64,000 bases of DNA from Earliella scabrosa (taxonomy: Eukaryota; Basidiomycota; Agaricomycetes; Polyporales; Polyporaceae), in the NCBI GenBank assembly GCA_022605405.1, contig JABYQQ010000006.1:806001-870000 (forward strand), given 5' to 3'. The notes beneath the pieces were generated by a model. That model worked only from the letters and a program-made list of their open reading frames with translations. It had not been told where the DNA came from and made no database searches. The position numbers and the translations under genes are program-made. Numbering within the stretch: the stretch's first letter is position 1; the number at the start of each line of letters is the position of its first letter. Shown here one piece after another: positions 46,501-59,556 of this stretch.

Positions 46501-47959
46501 CTGACGTCGACGATGTTCCCTCGTTCGGACAATCGACCCTCCGGCCTCCGCCTGTGATCACCCCGACTACGACTTTCAACTGGCCTGCGCTCTCGACCGG
46601 AGAAAGCTTCTTCGACAAGGCGCTGGCTAATGGCAACCTCGAGGGCGGCGCTGATACTCCATACCTGAACGGTATCGATAGCGGTGCTGCGGCTTCCGCT
46701 GCTCTTGATGACTGGGCCAAAGATGAGGAAGCAGTCGAAGACATCGCCGCTGAGGAGGGCGCTTGGGATCTCGATGCGGAGGCCGAAGAGGCCGCCGAGG
46801 CTGAGCAAGAGGAGGAAGCTGCCGAGGAGGAGGTAGATCTGGGTGCCGGCGCTACCCCAGGAGTGAGCGAAACCGAGCTTTGGACCCGCAATTCTCCATT
46901 CGCAGCAGATCATGTCGCCGCGGGATCGTTCGACACGGCTATGCAAGTACGTCTTGCATGCACGCTCGCGCCTCTGTATGGTTGGACTGATCCGTTTGCG
47001 GCAGTTACTCAACAGACAGTTCGGTATCGTCAACTTCGTCCACCTCAAGCCCGTGTTCCTCTCCATCTACCGCTCGTCGCATGTTTACCTCTCCCCCTTG
47101 GCGTCTCTTCCGCCCCTCCAACTTCACCTGCGCCGCAATCCCGAAGAGTCGTCATCCAGTCGTGTTCTCCCTGTTGCAGTACGCAACCTCGCCTCCATCC
47201 GAGCAGAACTTTCAGAAGGTTTCCGCGCGGTGTCAGGCAACAAGCTGCCTGACGCGCAGGTCGTGTTCCGCGCCGTTCTCCGCTCGCTCTTGCTCGTCCC
47301 AATCGCTTCTGATAGCGAAGCCAAGGAGGTACGTGCATGTCGTCGGCGTCTCTCTGCTTCTAGGCTGACCACAATGGCCTCATGGTAGTGGCGTGACTTG
47401 GTAACTCTGTCACGAGAGTACCTGTTGGGTGTCACTCTCGAGATTGAGCGCCGACGGGTCGCGCAAGAGGACCCCGACAACGTCCGTCGCAGCTTGGAGC
47501 TTGCAGCATACTTCACACACTGCAAGCTGCAGCCCGCTCATCTACAGATTGCGTTGCGAAGCGCAATCGGCGTCTTTGCGAAAGCAAACAACCACGCCAC
47601 CGCAGCGAAATTTGCACGTCGCCTCCTTGAGCTCAACCCCGATCCCAAGATCGTGGCGCAGGTAATGTCCACCATGCTGTTTGACGCACACTCTTGACTG
47701 AAAATTATCTTAGGCGCGGCAACGTATCGCCGCTGGCGACCGCAACCCGAGAAACGCGGTCGAGATCGACTACGACGAGTTTACCGAGTTCGAGGTCTGT
47801 GGTGCCAGCTTCACGCCTATCTACAAGGGTTCGCCGGCCGTCCGGTGCCCATACACGGACGCGGCGTACCTGCCACAGTACAAGGGCCAGCTTGATCCTC
47901 TCACAGAACTCACGGAGATTGGCGCGTCGTCTGCCGGCTTGCCAGCGCCTCGGTCATAG
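43558..47959 (+). CDS. COPA: Coatomer subunit alpha (alpha-COP)
   Basis: Model: exons 43558..43606, 43663..43776, 43827..43907, 43955..44049, 44109..44682, 44735..45111, 45172..45403, 45459..45597, 45646..45886, 45942..46097, 46166..46364, 46417..46946, 47005..47328, 47389..47661, 47714..47959. The 15 exons give 1209 aa, close to the usual 1200-1230. The N-terminal WD40 propeller starts [17 protein letters not shown] and has repeats such as [20 protein letters not shown]. Then come the second propeller, the alpha-solenoid ([20 protein letters not shown]), an acidic linker (about 820-900) and the C-terminal domain ending PAPRS, with [12 protein letters not shown]. The protein is a COPI coat subunit for Golgi-to-ER retrieval and binds dilysine cargo tails. 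All phases fit and nothing is missing. Confidence 0.97.
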
Positions 47960-48619
47960 CTGCGCTCTTTTCTAGATGGTTCCGCACTGGGCTGCAAGGC
48001 GACCGGGAAACTCGTCGTGGACGTTATTGCACTACTTCCGCCTGTATCGCTGAAATCGCATTTCATTTTGCAATCTGTCGGACCGGTGGATGACCTCAAG
48101 AATGCATGCTGACATGCTTCGAAGTTCTCGGGCTGTGCCTGTGTGAACGCCGTATGGGAGCTCGATTATAGCGGCTGAATTAGAGCTCTTCGCGCAGCCA
48201 CTGCTTGCTAATTTATCCAGATACTGTACGATGTTGTGCATCTTCACTCTCACCGAAGATCTTCGCATATCTCGTCACTGCAACCATCCCCGAGAACAAC
48301 AAAGTGAGTGAAGCACCCGATGGCGTTCTCTTTCTGAAGTATCTGCATATAGATCTCCGATGGAAGACTCCGACTCGGAGGCGCGCTCGGCCCTCTCCCA
48401 CGGCGTTTGTCGGTCACGAGCAATGGGTCTCGAAGCACCCTAGGACACACCAGCGTTTATTCGACCACATCCTCGTGTCGTCTGAGGCTGTCCTAGGGTT
48501 CCTTGGATCGAGGACCACCCATATACGATGGGCTCACAGCTCTTGCCCCCCCTGCCCCCCGCCGGCATCGCCTGCAGCGACACCTCGTCCACCTCCTGGA
48601 CCACCTCTTTCATCAACAA
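47960..48619. other. Spacer between alpha-COP and the WW-type membrane protein
   Basis: No gene seen. It is the 3' flank of alpha-COP and the promoter of the next gene. An extra upstream coding exon for the latter cannot be excluded. Confidence 0.55.
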
Positions 48620-51306
48620 ATGGATCCACCCATCATCTGTATATCTCCTTCTCTACATTCACTACACAGCACGTCCAGCGCCAGGCTGCACGCTTTCCAA
48701 TATAGGGACGGCTTGCGTAGTCGCTCGCCATCCCCATCAGCATCCCCATCCCCATCACCGTGCCCATCACCCTCAACAGCGAAGGACACCCTGCCTCTGC
48801 CTCCTTCTCCCGAGCGTGTAGACTCGTGCGTATCCTTCGCATCATCGGCTACATTGAACGAGAGGGACAGCCCTCGCAGTCTTGATGCGCCTCGCGAGAG
48901 CGTGTTTGGGGGCGTCCTGACTGCTGAACCTGGCGAGATCGTGGTATCCCCGGACGACCATGCTGAGCAACCCTCGTCGGAGCCTCGCCGGGTGTTTTTG
49001 GCGCCCACCCCCGTATCGTACTTTGCGGACCGGAGGTACTTAAGTAGGCCCAAGATGTAAGTCACGACCAACCTAGATTGTGTTTATGTTGGCTAATATT
49101 ACACATCACAGCCCCTCGGAGCTGATGCTTGATACGCCCATTCCGCCGAGGAATGGTATACCCCGGAGGTGAGGGCGTGGCATAGAGGGAGCTGAAGAGT
49201 TGGCTGACTGACCACCCTATTCCTGCGTTAGTCCCGAGATTGCTGGTGGGAAGTGGGAACCGTTTGTGCACCCTGAAGGACAACTGTACTTCCGATATAA
49301 GGTGCACGCCCTTTCTTCGATGTAGAGCGTGAACTAATGTATCGTTGTTCCAGAACTATTGTACCAATGAGAACATGTACGACGAGTCCAATCGTTGGTA
49401 CATGGACGCGACCATTCGCCTACTCCAAGAGGAGATTGCGGAGAAATATCCTGACATGCCCGAAACCACCGAGATTGGTCTACGCCTGGAAGTGGATGGC
49501 GAAGGGGACCAGATTGGGTGTTACTATCTGTGCGATATGGCCAATGAGGAGGTCTTTTGGCTCGATGAGGTTTCTCCCGGATTCTTTTGCTCGCTTCGGA
49601 ACCTGCACATCGTCAACCGCGATCATCTTAGTAAGTGGACATGTGGAGAATGTAACTGTATCACTGACTCGTCATAACCTAGGCCTGGGTGCACAGACGG
49701 CTTACTGGTACGATCAGTTAGGCCAATTCTGCAGGCTGGAAGCTAATGGCCATCAAGGGAACACATATATCTATTCCCCCATGGGCGTACCATCGACGCG
49801 AAAATGGTCAACACAGTGAGGACGTTCGCAGGCGATCTTGGCTACTATATCTGCGGTGAGCTGCTCCTCGTCAGCATCCCTATGTGAAGCATTGCTGAAT
49901 GTATCTTAAAGATAAGGAGACATCAAGGACATCTACAGCTCCCTTCAGCTCCGACGACCTTTATCGGTTTCTCCAGATCGTCAACGACCTTCGAGTGAAC
50001 GAACGTGGTGCGTCTTTACTCTGTCCGCGCCAAAAGGCGATACTTGCTCACGTGACATTGGTTAAATAGCTGGCGAAGTTGCACCAGTGCAGTACATGAC
50101 CATTCTCAGTAAGCTTCAGGCATGTTACCATCGTATGATTTCTAATGAGCCTGCAGGTCGATTATTGTCTCTCGTATGTACGTTGAATGCCCCTACTGAC
50201 GTAGCAGAAATGATTATTAACGACGCCGCTAGTATACGAGAAGTTTATCCGGTACCATGGAACAATCTACGCTCAGCTAGAGTGCAACGCGAGCGTGTAC
50301 GAAGACGTCCCGTTGAAACACACCATCTGGTTCAACTTCGTCTCCTGGCTCTTTGGCTACACGCCGCGTATCTACTTTGACCGCCTGCATAAAATCTGGG
50401 TCGACCAGAAAGTCAACAACACCGCCTGGCGCAAGTTCATCAACGAGCTCCAAGATGACTGGACGGCGTCCATTACTCCTGTTCGTCGTCGATTCCGTTC
50501 CATGTGCCAAGCCGCTGATCGTTCTATAGGCTGCTGTCATACTGACTGCGAACGTCGGCTTCTTGGCTATTCAGAGCGTCGACGTGGCGGATAGGACCCC
50601 CGGACAGATCATCAGCTACATCTCCATCATACTGAGCATCGGCAATATTTTTGCCTGCACGATTCTCGCTCGTCAACACCGCCCTAGTATGCACTACTAT
50701 GCCGCGGATGCAGTACGTAGCCTCCCGCAAACCGAGCGTCATCACGTTCTAACCATATCTGCCCAGTACGAGTATCTCAACGACCGCACGGGCACTAAGG
50801 AGCAGATGGAGAAGCTCGCGGTCGTACTGAGCATCCCGACAGCATTCTTCCTCTGGGGGTGAGGACGTTCGTTCTTCATTCGTTCAGCACGCTCGCGCTA
50901 ACTTCCGCCACGCAGGCTGCTGACATTCTTCATCGCCGTTCTCTGGGTGTGCTTCTACCAGACGAACCTCGGCGCGCGGATCGCGGTCTCCTTCGCCTGC
51001 ATCATCGCCTTCGGGAACCTTTGGGCGGTCCTCCGCAACGGGGACTGGCAACCTCTGACCAAACTGCAGATCCTGAGGGCGAAGGTGGAGCGAACGAGAA
51101 AGCTGATGAAGAAGGTGCAGACGATGCCAAAGAATGTGGCCAAGAAGCTCCGCACGATGTCCATGGACGCGGTCACTACGCTCAGACACCCGCGGCGGGC
51201 GGCGACCATGCGCAAGCAAGCGCGCGATAGCACGCTCTGCGCGTCCGATACGAGCACGCTCAGATCGATGGACTCTATCCGTCGCTGCGTGGAGAACAAG
51301 GTGTGA
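48620..51306 (+). CDS. WW-type domain membrane protein of an agaricomycete family
   Basis: Model: exons 48620..49056, 49112..49168, 49232..49301, 49354..49630, 49683..49707, 49758..49855, 49912..50007, 50070..50108, 50157..50177, 50233..50480, 50530..50712, 50767..50858, 50916..51306; 677 aa. A Ser/Pro-rich disordered N-terminus is followed by a WW-like segment (GKWEPFVHPEGQLYFRYK) and a second half-site (YYLCDMANEEVFWLDE). Then come LGAQTAYWEHIYLFPHGR, a helical middle, and hydrophobic segments (AAVILTANVGFLAIQ, YISIILSIGNIFACTIL, LLTFFIAVLWVCFYQ) with a basic tail inside. I know this layout as a large, functionally uncharacterised mushroom family. The exons around 50070-50232, including one of 21 nt, are the weakest part. 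Confidence 0.82.
48727..48775. repeat. Simple repeat coding a Ser-Pro run
   Basis: Imperfect (ccccat)n inside exon 1 of the WW-type gene, giving SRSPSPSASPSPSPCPSPS in the protein. Confidence 0.8.
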
Positions 51307-51878
51307 CCCATGTCAGACCTCGAGCATTTCTTTCTGCATGCACGCTTTCTCCTGCTATGTGCTGTCATTTCCTGTCTCCCTGCCCACGTTTTCATCCTCG
51401 CACATACCCTCGCTGTCTCGTTATCCACGTCATGCTCCGCTCCATCACATCTCACCCAGCTCTCACATGTTATCCACATCCCATCGTTATGTTGTACCAC
51501 TGCTCGCACACCCGTCTCAAGAGTTATGTCCACAAGTTGGCGTGATGCATTTTGACCATACGAGGACCCACGCCTTCCAAGACCTTCCAACCGCTTACAT
51601 GTTTGGTTTGCATCGTGTTGTCAGGTTGTACCACTGCGCCGTATACACATCTTCGCGCTCTCGCTGCCTCAAGGTCGCGCGATGACCTTTGCCCATAAGC
51701 AAACCCCGACGTGGGGAACGAACGAGCAACATGCTACACACGGTACACCCCAGAATTACAACAGAAGGATAACTTAGCCGAGCATAGGATGGCCCTCCAT
51801 CCCCACTGGAACTATGGGCACGCGCATGAACGGATGCAGCGTGCCCACCATCCGTATCGCTTCCTCACACGACCCGCC
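51307..51878. other. Convergent 3' spacer
   Basis: No gene seen; it lies between the convergent WW-type and Afi1 genes. The first 200 bp are pyrimidine-rich. Confidence 0.6.
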
Positions 51879-54804
51879 CTAACCTCCGCCCAAGCTCGAC
51901 TCGCTGCGATTTGAGGGCGTCCGGGACATGTACGACGACTGGGGTATCGTGAGCGAGTTCGGGTCCTTGTTGCGCACCTCGCGCGCGTGCGCCTGCCGCA
52001 CGTACGCGTACCGCTGGAAGTGGTTCAGCGCCTGCAGGAACTGCACGCCGATCTGCGCAACGCGAGCGTTAGCTGCGAACCCACGTCCGGGAAACAGAAG
52101 GGAAGGGAAGGAAAACGGGGGTGATGGGGGTGGACAGAGATAGGGTGGTGCGTACCGGGTAGGCGCGAAGCTCGTTGAACAGGTCCACAGTCAGGTCGCG
52201 CACGGCTTCCTGCTGGTGGAAGAGCCCGAAGCTCAAGGGCTGCAGGCCGTGGAGATGGGGAGGGAGACACGACAGCAGCTGGAGCGTTCATCACGTGAGT
52301 AGGAACCCTCTGGTCTGTCTGACCGCAACTGGCACGTACCTCAGTGACCTGGTCGTACGTGTGCAGGCTCTCCGCCAGCGTGCGGAAGATGAGCTCCGCC
52401 TCGCCGTCCGAGATGGTCTTCGCGTACCGCAAGCGCGCGAGCTGGTGCGCCAGGTCGAAGCCTTGGATCGGCTTGGTCGTGAGCGATTGTTTCCAGTCCT
52501 ACACAGACACAGACACACACGTTAGAGACGCTACGACGACGATGTCACCACGACTCGACTGACGGTTTGGTACAGCTTGTAGCACTCGGTACGCCGCCAC
52601 GCCTCTATCCGGCCGGAGTTGAGCCCGAGTTCCCTCGCGAGCGTCGATTCGTCCGTGAAGTACGCGCCGCTGCCCAGACGCGGCTTCTCGCCGGGCCGCT
52701 CGGAGTACAAGGTCGACGGGAAGCCGATGGACGTCGACCCGAACGCGTCCTCCTCGTATCGCGACGCGACGCGCACGAACCGCATCGCGTACTCCGTGAA
52801 CTTCGCGCGCACATGCGCTTCGGAATAATGGGACGCGATCGCGCTGAGGATCTGAACAAGTATCTTCATGTGAGCATGGGCGTGAAATTGGTAGACAAAG
52901 GACACTCACATCGTCGATGAAGACGTTATCCGCGTTGTCTTGGCGACCCGCGAACTCTGGTTTCTGCGGGGCACCCCCGTCCTTCGTCTGGACGCGCACG
53001 ACCTCGTCTTCGCTCCCAATAGAATTCTCAGCCTTGAGCGTTCCGGTACGGATGATAAGCGGATTCGAGCTCGGTGCCCACGACGCGGGGTGGTTGAGGT
53101 ATATGTCTTTGTGGACGACCATGCGGTTTGTGCCGATATCGCACAGCAAGTCCCAGGATCCGGCAGCCTCGAAGATGGGGTTCGTCACCCCTGCAATGTA
53201 CCCTGGACTGCGCGTGGTGAGGTGGTGACCCATTGAATGACACGGGTTCAAACTTACACGTTCTCCCACTCCTCTCGATTTATGAGAGTGGCGTATGGGA
53301 ACGCTCGCTTGATGAATCCTTTCAGGACGACGCCGCACCCAGACCCAAGGGAGCATGCCGCGAGTACATGGTTGCAGACATTCTCCGCGAGCTTGTGGTG
53401 TCCTAGGAAGATGATGCGCTTCCCAGTAATCAGGGCGTTGAAGAGTACGATCACTGGAGGCGTCAGGGAGCCGTTGGTATGCAGGTGTGGATGGGAAGGA
53501 CCAGTCATGGTGGTGATAGAGGGCGAGAACGTCGTGCAGAGCATGGTCAAGGAGCCCTGCAATGCAATGAACTCCCATATAACGACTATATGCGCGAGAA
53601 CAGATCGCCACACACCTCTCCAACCTCCTCAGTGAACGTGGACAGGGGGACTTTGACCGGCAGCAAATGCTCGTTGTAGTTGATCGAGGTGTGATAGAAG
53701 TGCGCATCCTTCAGAGCAGCGGTCGCCGCACCTGCCAGCGAGGGCGCGTTGTCCCCTATACGGCCGTACGCACCATGCGATGAGGACGATGACGCGTCCG
53801 TTGACCTCCGCCCACGCGTCGGCGCCCCACTCCCGATGCTGCTCGTGCTTGCACTCGCCGCTGTCGCCACAAAACCCATCTGGTCCAACCCGCTCTCATC
53901 CCCTACCCATACCGCACTCCCATCCAGCGAGAACGACGCCTCCGACGGTGAGGTAGGGCTTCGTGCTTGAGCTGCAGCCTTGTGACTGTCGCCACCGTTG
54001 CGCCGTGCGCGATGACCGCCGTCGTCGAAACTTGCTCGCGAGTCGCCAGAGTTCGTAGACCTGTGGCCGGGTCGTGTGGGAGGAGGGAAGTGGGTCGTCT
54101 GTTGTGTCGCGGTGCCAGGATCGCCGAACAGAGCGTGGTCATCGAACCTCCCGATCAGGATGTCTTGCCTCTCGGTGCTTCGCATGATGAGCTTCTCGTA
54201 GCGGGTGAGGATGGGCATGTTGCTGAGATCCATCGCGTTCACCGCATCGAATAGGCGAGCGAGACAGTCTTGGGAAGGGTTCATGAAGTAGTCGTCAAGA
54301 GCCAAGAGTAGGACAGGCTTGAAGATCTGGACGAAGGGGTACCGGGTACATATGGCCATCGCCTTCACGATAGCACCTCTACCATCGCTCAGGGCATGGG
54401 ATGTCAAGTGTGTGCGGGTACTCACCTCCTCGCAGTCTTATCCAGCTTCGTCCGCACCAGGTTTATCACGTACAGCATCCTCGAGCCCTCTTCCTCCGCG
54501 TCTCCCGCATCGTCACTATCGAGTGCAAGTACCGGTTTGATGGTATTGAATGGCGTCTGGTTCAGGAAGAATACGGTCCAATCCGCAGGCTGTCTCTCAG
54601 CTCCATCAGGCAGCATAAGGTTCGCGAGTAGTCTGGGCGACGACGATGTTGTCAATGTCAATCATAGCACGGGTATAGCTGTAGGCGTACATACCCCTCA
54701 TCTGTCCCGAGAGGTTGCGGGAACTGGTATGTTAATTGGGCGCCACGGTCGATGTCGAAATCAGCAACTAGAACGAATGAACAGTGTTGGGCATCATGAG
54801 ACAT
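51879..54804 (-). CDS. AFI1: Afi1-type DENN/SPA protein (Arf3 docking, polarity)
   Basis: Model: exons 54695..54804, 54426..54632, 53616..54378, 53258..53556, 52910..53207, 52564..52851, 52340..52498, 52156..52239, 51879..52052; 793 aa, all phases fit. The N-terminus MSHDAQHCSFVLVADFDIDR with GAQLTYQFPQPLG is the Afi1 docking domain start. Then come DWTVFFLNQTPFNTI and YPFVQIFKPVLLLALDDYF, a Ser-rich linker, and the SPA/DENN core (TPPVIVLFNALITGKRIIFL, VPGYIAGVTNPIFEA). Helical segments follow, ending RSESSLGGG. In yeast, Afi1 binds Arf3 and helps set cell polarity; DENN proteins act on small GTPases in membrane traffic. The linker (about 210-330) is disordered and variable. A Met at 54849 is an alternative start. 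Confidence 0.93.
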
Positions 54805-56405
54805 CGTGCACTGGTGGCTGCTGTTGTCCGTGTGGTAAAGAGCGGCCACGACGGAGGTCTGTGGAAAGGGACGGCGACTGCGAACTTCAGCGAAGGACTA
54901 GTGGTACATTCAAGTTGTTCTCACGCGCCTTTCTCCTCTTCGCTCGCGCTTCAAGCTTCAAGCTTCAAGTTCAATGCCTCTACTAGTATGTAGCTCAAGC
55001 TTCGCATTGTCGACGCGGATGCCGTTCGCACAATGTCGCCCGCGCCTTTCATAGATCGGTGTGCGAGTGAGAGACTTCCATGCGGTGCGTAATTTTGCGA
55101 CGTTCGTTCACTAGCTAGAAGGGGAAATGTGACACGAACATGATATTCCCAGTTGCGAGAGCCGACCCCAAGGCTGTTACAACCCGGAGGTGAAAGGAAT
55201 TATGTATTATCCTGGGAGATTCCTGTCGAATGCAGGTCATGTTACACCGTAGGCTTGAGCCGCTTGACTCCAAGAAGCTGGTGTCGTCTGGACTACTAAG
55301 CAATGCTGGCATCACACACATGATCACTTGTAGGACTATACTGATACTATCCATTGCAAGCCGACTTGTACAGGCGGTATCGTGATGAATTTGCACGCCC
55401 CGCCGGAGAACGGCAATGTGAACCACAGTGGTCCAGCGTGTCTCACACGCTGACCGCTCCGATCCAGAACTTCCGCGATAATCATCTATCCCCCTCGCTC
55501 CTAGTCGCTGCAGGCTGTTCACCTCGTCTTTGCGTCCACCGTGTTGTGACATTGTCCAATCGCCCGACATTCTCTCAATACCTTCTGTCTCCATACAGCA
55601 CCGCACATGGGGACGGAAGAGGTGGTGATGGGTCAAGTGAATATGCACAGGTAGCGAATCCATCGGCGATGGTCAGGTCACGCAGGTCCCCCTTGACAGC
55701 ATTCAGCAATCCAACCTCGGCGCCTGAAGGTAAGTGCGGTCCGCCGCAAGTCCTGACTCCTGATGCAGCAGAAGTAAATCATCAGCCGGACCGTTGCAAT
55801 CGGGGCTCCGTGGCACTGGTATTGATACCTGGGACGTATCGCTGCGTCGAAGAGTCCCTGGTGACCATTGCAGTGCTGATATCTCGAGCGTATGGACCCT
55901 TCGCGCACTGCACAGACTGACGAGTACGCACCTGGATGCGGGACTCTCACTATCACCTCCCCACATGGCTAGTCACCGTCAACGTAACCCAACCGGACTG
56001 GGGCCTTCGGGCTGTTGTGAACGCCGCATTGTGCTCCTGTACCTGTATCGAAATATCAACTGCACCGTATCAATCTTACACTTGTTACTCCACGACGGGA
56101 GGCGCCGCCCCAGTGAAGCTGCTAGTAGTTGGCATCTAATATTATTCAAGATGCTACTCCATGTCCGAGTCCGCGACGCGGCAGGCCGCAATCGGAGATG
56201 AGGGCATTAAGTAAGACAACTACAAAGTTCGGGCCACTCATGCATTTTCAATACTACAGCAGTACAGCACAACGACGCATGGTCGTTTTGGTACATGTAT
56301 CTGCGCACGGGTCGTATGGGGACGTCGGTATCACCACGACCGCTGCTTTACAGCCATGAGAACTTCAGCACCGTATGAAAATCCAGAATGGACTCACTTA
56401 TGACT
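54805..56405. other. Intergenic 1.6 kb between AFI1 and F-box copy E
   Basis: No gene supported. The forward frame 55354-55920 lacks domains and gene-like character. A run of cttcaag units lies at about 54949-54970. The AFI1 promoter lies next to 54804. Confidence 0.55.
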
Positions 56406-57756
56406 TCAAAACGTATACGTCCACGGAGTGATGTTCCACACGACGAGATGTCCGCGAGCGTGGAGTTTGGGCAGAATGTGTCGGGCGGCATCCGCACACT
56501 TCGACCAATAGTTTTTGTCCCTGCGCATATCACGATTCGCATACACTTCAAGCCGAAGATGCTCCAACTTGGGGAACCGGTTCACGACGACTACCTCGTC
56601 CAGTTCTTGCAGCTTGAGCAGCTTTGTGCTAGCGATCGTGGCGGGTCGGTAAAGGTCCCTGAGCTCAATCGTGACCCTGCGGAGCGTGGGCGAGACATGC
56701 TTGAGGAGGTGAGCTATCGGCGAAGCCAGTGCGGTCTGCCGCGGCTTCTGTGGCTTGCTGGGGCCAAAGTAGATCGGGATAGAGATAGATTCCAGGGAGG
56801 TGCAGGCCTCGATGTTGAGCTTCTGCCACGAGTCTAAACCACGCGTGAGTAAGTGCCCCTCAGGCTCGATATAAGACCTCAAACAAACTCGTACCTCGAA
56901 GAGGATCGATCCAACCATCCCGCTCGCTTTGCCATGACGACGCACCACGGTTCAGAGTAAGAGCAGTAATGCTACCGCCTGCACGTAACAGCAGCTCACC
57001 CAGTGCGCGGGCTGCCGTCGAAGAATCCACGCTCACGCGCAGGTCGCGCAAGACGTCCAACCGAAGGCTTTTGGTGAGAGCAGCTAGGAGTTGGGTTTGG
57101 GGGCTGTATTCTGGGCCTGAGCGATTATGGGCGTCGATGTGCAGGCGCTCGGGTGCCAGAGATCGAAGGACGTCCAGGCTCCGAATGTTGAACGAGACTG
57201 AGTCAGGAGTTCGGAAGCACTGTGTGTCCACCTCCAATTCTTGTGCGGAGAATAGCGATAACACCTGAAACAGCCCAGAAATGGAACACTGGGAAGTCCA
57301 AGTGCCACGGATGCTGAGCGAGCGGAGTTCGCGGGGGCGACTTGAGTCGTTGCGGCGATGCACCGAGTCGCTCATGGGTGGGAGATACAGGAAGTTGTTC
57401 AGCTTCACTGTCTTCAGGTTCGGCAGACAGCCCACAATCCTGGCCACTAGCGCGGCATCGAGGGGAACTTCGAGGAGGTTTTGCTCGCTGTCAGGATCAA
57501 ACTTGTATGTGGCTGAGAGAGTGAGATTTTGAATGCGCTTGAGCGCTCGCGGATTGGCTTCGAGGAAGCGGAGGAGATGTTCAAGCGTTGTAATGCCTTG
57601 AACTTTCAGAATGTCCTTGAAGATGAACTCGAGGGAGACGTCCCGGAGTCGCTTGCAGGTCAACGACGAAGGATGAAGAGTATATCTGCGGTTCACCTGT
57701 GAGAGGATGGTGTGAAGAAGTTCGGTGGGGAGGTCGGTTATGGTCCGGTGGTTCAT
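56406..57756 (-). CDS. F-box protein, tandem family copy E (twin of copy A)
   Basis: Model: exons 56895..57756 and 56406..56833, with a 61-bp intron in phase 1; 429 aa. It starts MNHRTITDLPTELLHTILSQ and continues TCKRLRDVSLEFIFKDILK, with the leucine-rich body shared with copy A. Exon 2 opens DSWQKLNIEACTSLESISI and ends ITPWTYTF. It is the best guide to the missing end of copy A. The gene is complete and uninterrupted, so it is probably functional; the SCF role is a family inference. Confidence 0.9.
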
Positions 57757-58174
57757 CGTTGGAGTCGTGAGGAGGGACCTGTCGGAGGAAGGATGGCGAC
57801 GAGTGGTTGGTGATGGTTAGAGCAAGTCTCGCAGACGCCCAATGTTCCACTGAAAAGCAACAACGGCCCGAGAACGCCGAGACTCCAGGCTTGGCGCTCA
57901 TGGTGATTGCTATTGTGTTGTGCGCCTTCGTGAGCTCGTAGCCAGTATGTATACACGGTGAACTTAGTAGGAAGAAACAGTGAAAGCGTTCTAGTCATAC
58001 ATAACGCCGACTCGGTGCAAACTGGGTCGTCAGGCCGGCATCGATGATCGGGTAGATTGTACATGCAACATGAATCAACCATAGTTTGAATCGCAGTCAA
58101 TATGCGTACAAAGAGCTATATGAGAACATTGGAGTGGCCACGAACGCTGCTGTTATACGGGCTCACTTGAAACT
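57757..58174. other. Spacer between F-box copies E and F
   Basis: No gene seen. It matches the spacer at 1218-1702 along much of its length, with small indels. Confidence 0.7.
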
Positions 58175-59556
58175 TCACGATTCATACTCCGATGGGGCGA
58201 TGTCCCGCACGAAAAGACGTCCGCGAGCGTGGAGGTTTGGCAGAATGCGTCGAGCAGCATCCACACACTTCGGCCAATAATCTCGCTTCTTGTACAAATC
58301 ACGATCTACACATACGTCGAGCCAGAATTGCTCCAGCTTCGGGAACCGGTCCTCGACGAGAACCTTGTCCAGCTCGTGCAGCTTGAGCAACTTTTCGTTC
58401 GCGATCGTGGTGGGTCGGTATAGGTCCCTGAGCTCGATGACGACCTTGCGGAGCGTGGGCGAGGTATGTTGGAGGATGTGAGCTATCGGCAAAGCAAGTG
58501 CCTCCTGCGGCGCGAACTTCGGCTTGCTGGGGCCGAAGTAGATCGGGATATAGATGGATTCCAAGGAGGTGCAAGCCGCGATATTTAGTTTTTGCCATGT
58601 GTCTAGAATATACTCGCGTGAGTTCAAGTTGACTCGGGGTCTCAGAAGACATCGAAAAAACTCGTACTTTCAAGAGGATCAATCCACCCATCCCGCTCAC
58701 TTTGTGACGACTCCGCATGACGGTGCAGGCTAAGAGCAGTAATGCTACCCCCTGCACGCAACAGCAGCTCCCCCAGTGCTGCCGTGTCGTTATCGATGAT
58801 TACGCACAGGTCGCGCAAGGCGCCCGGTCGAAGGCTCAGAGTGAGAGCATCAAGAAGTGGGGTGGTCCATGTTGGGCCTGAGTGAACATAGGCATTGATG
58901 TAGAGGAGGGCGGGGGTCAGCGACTGATGGACTGGAAAGCTCCGAACGTCGAACGGCCGTGAGTCATCCCATTCAGACGAGTAGCACAGCATGTCCACGT
59001 CCATTTCGTGGGCGGAAAATAGCGAGAGCACCTGAAACATCCCAGCGATGGAGCAATGGGAAGTCCAAGTGCCGCGGATGCTGAGCGAACGGAGTTCACA
59101 CGGGCGACGTGCGTCGTTGCGGCGATACTGGCTGGTGGGTGGGAGATAGAGGAAAGATTCCAATGACACTATTTGCAGGCTCGGCAGACGGTCCACAATG
59201 CGGGCCACTAGTGCTTCATCGACAGCAGTTTCAAGGTCAAGGACATATCGCTCTCCTATAGGATAGATATCATTGTATCTGTACTTGCTTGTGCCTGAGA
59301 GTGTGAGCGACTGGATGCGCTTGAGCGCTCGAGGATTGGTTTCGAGAAAGCGGAGGAGATGTTCAAACGTCGTGATGTCGCGGACTGTGAGGGTGTCATG
59401 AAATACGAACTCGAGGGAGACGTCCCGAAGTCGCTTGCAGGTCAACGACGAGGAGTAGAGGGGATACCGATCTATGCTGTTCCGAAAATTCTGGACCTGT
59501 GAGAAGATGGTATGAAGAAGTTCGGTGGGCAGGTCAGTGATGGTCCGGTATCTCAT
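58175..59556 (-). CDS. F-box protein, tandem family copy F (twin of copy B)
   Basis: Model: exons 58668..59556 and 58175..58602, with a 65-bp intron in phase 1; 438 aa. It starts MRYRTITDLPTELLHTIFSQ, then TCKRLRDVSLEFVFHDTL and the leucine-rich body. The exon join reads LENTWQKLNIAACTSLES, so the junction codon is Asn where the others have Asp. It ends RDIAPSEYES. The first exon is slightly longer than in copy B because of an insertion near YRYNDIYPIGERY. The gene is intact. The open frame extends upstream to 59667, but the family start is preferred. Confidence 0.9.

Noticed and set aside
55354..55920. Forward 188-codon open frame between AFI1 and copy E
   Set aside because: No domain, no exon-like partners and mixed composition; it looks like chance.
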